NCBI GenBank assembly: GCA_964019695.1 | Contig: OZ026524.1 | Span: 18,531,509-18,595,508 of the forward strand | Direction of reading: 5' to 3' | Length of the DNA stretch: 64,000 nucleotides | Source: Loripinus fragilis | Taxonomy: Eukaryota > Mollusca > Bivalvia > Lucinida > Lucinidae | Shown: positions 58,880-64,000 of the stretch, piece after piece | Layout: each line of letters begins with the position of its first letter | Numbering within the stretch: the stretch's first letter is position 1 | Position numbers and translations under genes: made by a program | The notes under the pieces: generated by a model | The model's database searches: none | What the model was told of the DNA's origin: nothing | Seen by the model: the letters and a program-made list of their open reading frames with translations, nothing else

Positions 58880-60870
58880 TGTAGCGTTTTTAGATTTCCT
58901 CTGACTTTTCCCTTCACTTAAGAATCTTATCTGAGAGCGTCAAAATCAGTTGAAAATAGAAAAAATAGATTTCTTAAAATTTTGCCCATTTTTAACTTCT
59001 GTCGAGAATGCATCTATTTTTCAATTTTTCACTTCCTTTTCCATGGTCATCCGGATTTTCTATTTTTAGCATTTCTCAGCAGCACTTTGACCTAAAAAAT
59101 ACAATATTCTGAACTGCCCTTCCCAAAAGGCAATGTGGCTAATGTTTGTGTTTGTTCTTTCATACAATAAACATGACAAAGTACTTAACCCATGTACTGA
59201 TTTTGTTACTTTTCCGTTTCTATGATAACACGTGCTTGATGAATTTTACATGCTATTATGCATTTTAATGCACTAATATTGGCAATTTTCAAAATCATTT
59301 TTCTAAAAAAATTCTGCATTATATTTTTGTGTTCTCTCTCAATAAGTTAACTGATACCGATATTTCACCATATTAATCAACTGGGACAGGTAAACATATA
59401 TGTATATATATATATTTTTAATAAATTTTATTTGAAATTTATTACCGTTGAAGAAAAAATATGATGTTTTTAGATGAACAAAATATTTTTTATCTTTTGT
59501 ATTTGATCTAAGTAATGAATATCTGTCACAAAAAGTACCGTTTTACACACCCATCGTGTAGCAATTCTAAATAACACTTTAAATTGTGGTTTAATGCTCA
59601 TAATGATATAATATTAGGGATCAAAGTTCCCCACCCACTATTTTGTAATGTACATTAAAATGCCTTTTTGCTTAAGACTGGACATTTCAAACAAGTTTTA
59701 TGACAACAGGAACTTATAATAGATGTGAATAAATTGGCCAGGAGTTTTTTTTTATTTAGGTGTATCTAACAATCCGAGTGCTATGGTAGCTACATGTATC
59801 CGAGATAATGTTGCCTTAACAATGTCCAAATAACTCCTGTATCATGCATAATTAATATGAATACTTTTTCCGTAATGTTGTGTCATTTATGTGTCATTGA
59901 TTTGAGGAGCAAATAGATGTGTGACATTTTCTCTCTCTCATTCTTAGTTTAATCTCAATAAAAGCATGTTTGTCATGGCATTTGGGGTAATTTTATTCCC
60001 ATGGAAGCTGAAACAGTTTTCATATTCAACTAAAAATTTACCAAACAAATGATATAATTATCACTAAACATAACTTTAAGATATCATATCTAAACTATTT
60101 TATTGAAACATAATATCGTAAACATAGAAAGGGTGGAAACAGGAATTCTATCCAGTCTTTACCTTAAATCTAGGTACTTGTTACCCCACCCACTTATAAA
60201 ACATATGAAAACCCTTGTATATGCATATATTTTGCTTGAAATAAAACATTTTTTTTACTATAGAAATTAAACTGTTTCGCAGATAATTCTATATGGTCAT
60301 TTACAATTTGGTGTTGATAACAAAAACATCCTTGTTGCTATGGTAACGTTTGGAAAACTATGTCTGATCATGCCTTAGCAACCACAAAAAACTTCGAAAA
60401 ATCATCATGTGGTTTATTCTCAATGTTTCTTCAACCATTTTATTTTGCTTTTGATATAATGGTAACCAATCCCACCCCCAAAACATTGTGCCACTTTGAA
60501 TTGAGAGCTTGCAAATATAGGTTTGAAAAGTAAAAAAAAATCAGTACAGGGGGAAAATACTAAGTCATATTTATTGTATGAAATTTTAAACATTTGCCAC
60601 ATTGCCTCTTGGGTAGGGCAGTCCAAATATTGTATTTTTTTAGCTCAAAATATAGCTAAAATGCTATAATTGAAAATCGTGGTTGCCATGTTAACAGAAG
60701 TAAAAATTTAAAAAAAATATGCAATTTTGTTCATCTCTCGACAGAAGTTAAAAAAGGGGAAATTTTCTAGAATATATTTTTTTTTCTATTTCCAACCCAT
60801 AATGGCGACTGTCTGATGCTCTCAGATTATGACTTAATGCATTTCACTTCAGAACTTCAAACTATCATAA
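58880..60870. mobile_element. Foldback element of about 2 kb
   Basis: The left arm (58,900-59,160: 'atctgagagcgtca', 'ttttaacttctgtcgagaat', 'actgcccttcccaaaaggca', 'tgtggctaatgttt') is the diverged inverse of the right arm (60,580-60,850: 'aaacatttgccac', 'ttgcctcttgggtagggcag', 'ctcgacagaagttaaaa', 'tgatgctctcagat'). The middle is AT-rich with short direct repeats ('cccacccac') and no coding sequence. It lies in intron 1, just upstream of exon 2. Confidence 0.7.
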
Positions 60871-61019
60871 CTGTTTAATTTGTGAACGAAAACATCAAGT
60901 GCATGTATGCAATTTCTCAGTTATACCTCGACGAATATTTTGGTACCAAATTTGTTTGGATTTGCTATATTTTTTTATTTTTACATTTTCAGCACCTCCC
61001 TTTTCAAGCCATGTAGCCT

Positions 61020-61190
61020 ATAAAATGTATAAATAAAAATTAATTTACATTTTTTCGGTAAAAACAAAATACATTTTATCTCGTGAGCTAAAAACATCAG
61101 AATTTCCCCTCCTATTGCGCACTCGTGAACATTCTGATGTTTTTAACACACTCGATGAAATATATTTGGTATTCACCTCTAAAAAGTAAA
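61020..61190. repeat. Foldback MITE, related to 33.05 kb
   Basis: 'acattttatctcgtgagcta' and 'actcgatgaaatatatttgg' are inverted, with 'aacatcagaatttcccctcc' and 'gaacattctgatgttttta' as inner arms. Confidence 0.65.
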
Positions 61191-61569
61191 TATTTTCTAT
61201 ACCTTTACTTAATTATAGACTGTCTCGAGCATTTTACTATCACGAGTAAGGAAATGGCTAATTTGTATTTTGAGGGATAGCAGGTCAAAATGTCTATGAC
61301 ATTACGTATTTCTGTCCCTGAAGAATGTTTAACTGTAAACATAGTTTCCATAACCCTTTATAGATTTGAAAACAGTGAAGAACCTGACGAAATGCCGCCA
61401 AAAGTGGTATTTTACATTATCAGGTTACGCACTGTTTGCTGAAAAAATCAATCTTCAGAAAAAATATTTTTGTAAATTATAACCTGTGTCCCCTAAAAAT
61501 ATACAATTACCCACCCTGTATCAATTTTTTTTGGACCCTTGCATTGGTCAAAAGGATTATAATTAACGA

Positions 61570-61885
61570 CATGACTTGTTTGTTTGGTTTGATGCTTAAC
61601 GTCCCAGTCAACAACTATAGTCATGTCGGGGCGTTAAGTTCAACTAACCACACTTTTTTTTTCCTGAGCAAGCTTGGTGATTAAGTGGATAACCAGTACT
61701 TCTTGCACATACTTTGGCTTGTATTTGCCAACATAACTGACAATAAATCTTCTTGTTACAGCGGAAGGGATGATAATGGCCGTGCATTGATTTTCATGAT
61801 CAAACTCCAAGAAATTAAGGGACCGTGCCGGGATCGATTTCGTGACCCCTGTATCTGCAGTCAGACACGTTGTCGACTGCGGTAC
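61570..61885 (-). mobile_element. SINE, tRNA-derived, minus strand
   Basis: The tRNA-like head on the minus strand (gcagtcgacaacgtgtctga ... aaatcgatcccggca) is followed by a body of about 180 bp and the tail 'gactgggacgttaagcatca' plus 'aaccaaacaaac'. The head differs from SINE1 but the tail is shared. The long overlapping open frames on both strands are artefacts of it. Confidence 0.75.
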
Positions 61886-62059
61886 GAAGACTGTAATTTT
61901 TGTCATACCATTCAAAGAAATCAACGTCAGTTAATGAGCCGGTATAGCCCTTGGGTACAAAGTAACATGAGCGTACAAAGTAGATTCAAAATTGTCTGCA
62001 CAACTGAACAATCTGATCAGAGGCTTATGTGTTCTGCCTGAAGAAAAATAGCGCATTGG

Positions 62060-62165
62060 CTACCTGTATATGTACCTATAGACAGTCCAATAAAGGCATT
62101 GATCAGACTTCGCAGGTTCACAGGCTGACCAGAGTCTTTGATCGACTCACATTGCATCTTGTACC
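62060..62165. repeat. MITE core fragment in intron 1
   Basis: 'gcattgatcagacttcgcag' and 'cacaggctgaccagagtctt' resemble the common MITE-A/B core. It lies 45 bp past the exon 1 donor. Confidence 0.5.
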
Positions 62166-62208
62166 TTTGCTGGACAAGGCTAAACATGATAAGATAAGAT
62201 GTACGTAC

Positions 62209-62296
62209 CTGTTTCTGTGTCCACTGTAGTGATGCTGTTTCTTTCCACACGAGCAACGAAAATCAAAACAACGGAATACAATTGCTTAATATTCAT
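62209..62296 (-). CDS. Exon 1: start codon and signal peptide
   Basis: The ATG at 62296-62294 opens 29 codons beginning MNIKQLYSVVLIFVA. This is a short basic start followed by a hydrophobic core, as in a signal peptide. Cleavage probably falls near the Ala-Arg after the core. The segment ends ACAG/GTACGT, a strong donor, leaving one base (phase 1), which is exactly what exon 2 needs. No other in-frame ATG exists in the segment. A TATA-like AT-rich stretch lies about 175 bp upstream on the minus strand near 62,475, but a promoter cannot be proven. Additional 5' non-coding exons are possible. Confidence 0.75.
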
Positions 62297-64000
62297 ACTT
62301 AGTTGTATCTCACATGCCAGTCTGCTAAATTAATTTACACAGGTGTCTATGTAATTAGTGGCTAATTTAACTGTACGCCTAATAACAAATTATTAAATCT
62401 TTAAATTTTTAATTAGATTTTAACCTGAGGAGTGCGATATTATTGTATTGTTTCAGTCTTAAACAATTATATAAAATGGTGTGCATTAGTTAAGAAATTA
62501 AGCACACATACATTCGTTTCCATGAAGAAGCTATAGTTTTGAAAACGAGACTACTAAAAGTACATCATGGAAACATTTCCATACAAATGCGATCACAGAT
62601 TTTTAGTTGAATTATGTAAAATGAGCCCGAGCATGAGATTATGGTACTTATCACTTCCGGAGCATTGAAGGTTCGGGCGAGCCTACGCAAATGCGTAGGC
62701 TCGCCAGAGCCTTCGCTGCTCGCACACACAAAGTACAGAAAACATGCATGAATGTAGAACTAAATTTAAACCTCTAGCATTGCAAGATAATCCAACAAGG
62801 GCGTTCAAATGAGGCTCCTGAGAATATGCGACAAGTACTGAAATATCATGTGCTGACCGAAACGACTACTTCATTGATCTGTTACAGTTATATATGATGA
62901 TTTACTATTGAGTTTCAGACAGATCTTCCAGGGGCCAACGTTGTGTGTTTTTGTATGTTTTCAAAATATTGTTCTTCCATCGGACCAAATCGATTCTCAT
63001 TTGTTCGCAGGGTGATAGAAGATCTTTTAACCGATATGAACACTACATCTGTATGTTAAATATTATCATTGGTACATTTGTATCTGCTACTAATTGAAAC
63101 AGATTTAGAGTTAAGTTGCTGTACCAGAGCGGTATAAATACACCATCGTAGCCTTGACATTGGTTACGGAACTGCACCACAGACAATTCTGCCAAAACAA
63201 TAAAAAACGGCGTCATGGGTAAAAGGTCAGGAAACAGTGTTTCTTGCACACCGGATAAGGATAACTGAAATTTTATCCTGGAAAAGAAAATCTTCTCACA
63301 TACCAACGCACACGAGATCGAGTGATCCCTATGTAAGCTCGCTGTCGGAAAAATCTGTCCCACATCGCTACCCATGTGAGATAAGCGTAACTAATACGAG
63401 ATAAGCCACACGCAGCCGGTTGCTAATGTGAGATAACATTTTTTGCGCATGACTATATTCCATCGAAAACGAAAGTTGAATTGTTGGCCGTCAGGAAAAC
63501 ATTCTATGTTGAATTTTCAGCGATTTAAGTCGGCCTTCAACTTGTTTTAAATTAAAACTGCGCATTTTTACTTACAACCTTTATTCAATGCTTTGAACAT
63601 GCTGAGTGCATTGCGATTGACATATTTAACCTGTTGTGTTGGGCATTGAGTGACTGAATCCACCTGGACGGGAGCCTTGACGATGTAAAACACACCACAC
63701 ACTGACACACACATTTTCCTCAACAACATTGCTTACTCGAGTTACTGTGGCTGATAAGCTAGTTCTTGTAAATCAATTTTGGTGAAATAACCATTTGTTC
63801 ATTGTTTAATGCGCTGTTTATTCGCTGTTTCAAATTGATTTATGCAGCGCGCGTCATTGACTGTAAACATCGATCTCAGTGACATCACCAGCAAATATTA
63901 CACAGTATTGTACCGTACGGTCGTGGTATATGAGAAAAAGAATCGATCATTGGTGTTCATTGGTTTCAGAAAAATCCCAACCCTCGGGTCCACCGTTCAG
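62297..64000. promoter_or_regulatory. Upstream region of the gene, putative promoter
   Basis: This is the 5' flank of the minus-strand gene. A TATA-like stretch 'ttttatataa' (minus strand) lies near 62,475. A small hairpin 'gcgagcctacgcaaatgcgt' plus aggctcgc (62,675-62,702) is a MITE-core relative. The 110-residue open frame at 63,043-63,375 is not convincingly coding. No other gene is seen up to the window edge. Confidence 0.35.

Noticed and set aside
61640..62041. Overlapping open frames of 94 and 118 codons
   Set aside because: They cover a tRNA-derived SINE in both orientations and show no protein family.
63043..63375. 110-residue open frame on the minus strand with an AG before 63,188
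   Set aside because: It lies upstream of the start Met, ends in a stop rather than a donor, and shows no domain. It could be chance or the end of another gene, but the sequence alone does not support it.

Overview
The window is AT-rich, intron- and repeat-rich metazoan DNA with no prokaryotic gene layout. tRNA-derived SINEs ending in an 'aatcaaacaaacaaa'-type tail, arrays ending in GACGG runs, a decayed non-LTR reverse transcriptase, a Penelope-like element and at least five MITE families together suggest a mollusc, most likely a bivalve. That assignment is inference from repeat style.

Only one host gene can be supported. It lies on the minus strand, starts near 62,296 and runs off the left edge of the window. 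I rebuilt it from AG/GT-flanked open segments. In transcription order the exons are 62296-62209 (start Met, signal peptide), 58760-58662 (EGF-like), 55884-55811 (N-terminal half of a second EGF), 52591-52398, 46429-46293 and 45229-45078 (one unnamed extracellular domain), 36993-36863 (N-terminal half of a WSC-like Cys domain), 26291-26142, 23089-22975, 17311-17255, 13496-12987 and 1148-738 (two large beta-rich modules ending in a '-GC-' motif). Splice phases agree at every junction except exon 3 to exon 4. There the second half of the EGF is missing, so an exon was not found or the donor is mis-set. About 700 residues are visible. The product looks like a secreted or extracellular-matrix mosaic protein that I cannot name.

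The rest is intron filled with repeats. From left to right: MITE-A next to exon 12; SINEs, hairpin elements and a 90-bp palindromic insertion with a 10-bp target duplication (0-12 kb); an R1 repeat and an 11-unit 142-bp array (13.7-17.1 kb); exon 9 squeezed between two inverted-repeat elements (22.7-23.4 kb); a decayed LINE (24.9-26.0 kb); MITE-B copies and decayed WSC-exon duplicates (34-35.4 kb); a Penelope-like fragment with GIY-YIG upstream of RT (37.3-38.8 kb); a 280-bp-unit array and a TA-flanked 0.83-kb element (47-49 kb); a TTAA-flanked 0.71-kb element (50.1-50.8 kb); a tandem array made of decayed copies of the EGF half-exon (53.6-55.8 kb); and a 2-kb foldback (58.9-60.9 kb).

The most interesting signals are the EGF-exon-derived satellite inside its own gene, repeated partial exon duplication in the same gene (EGF, exon 6, WSC), MITEs lodged within 11-20 bp of splice sites, and the tiny hairpin insertion.
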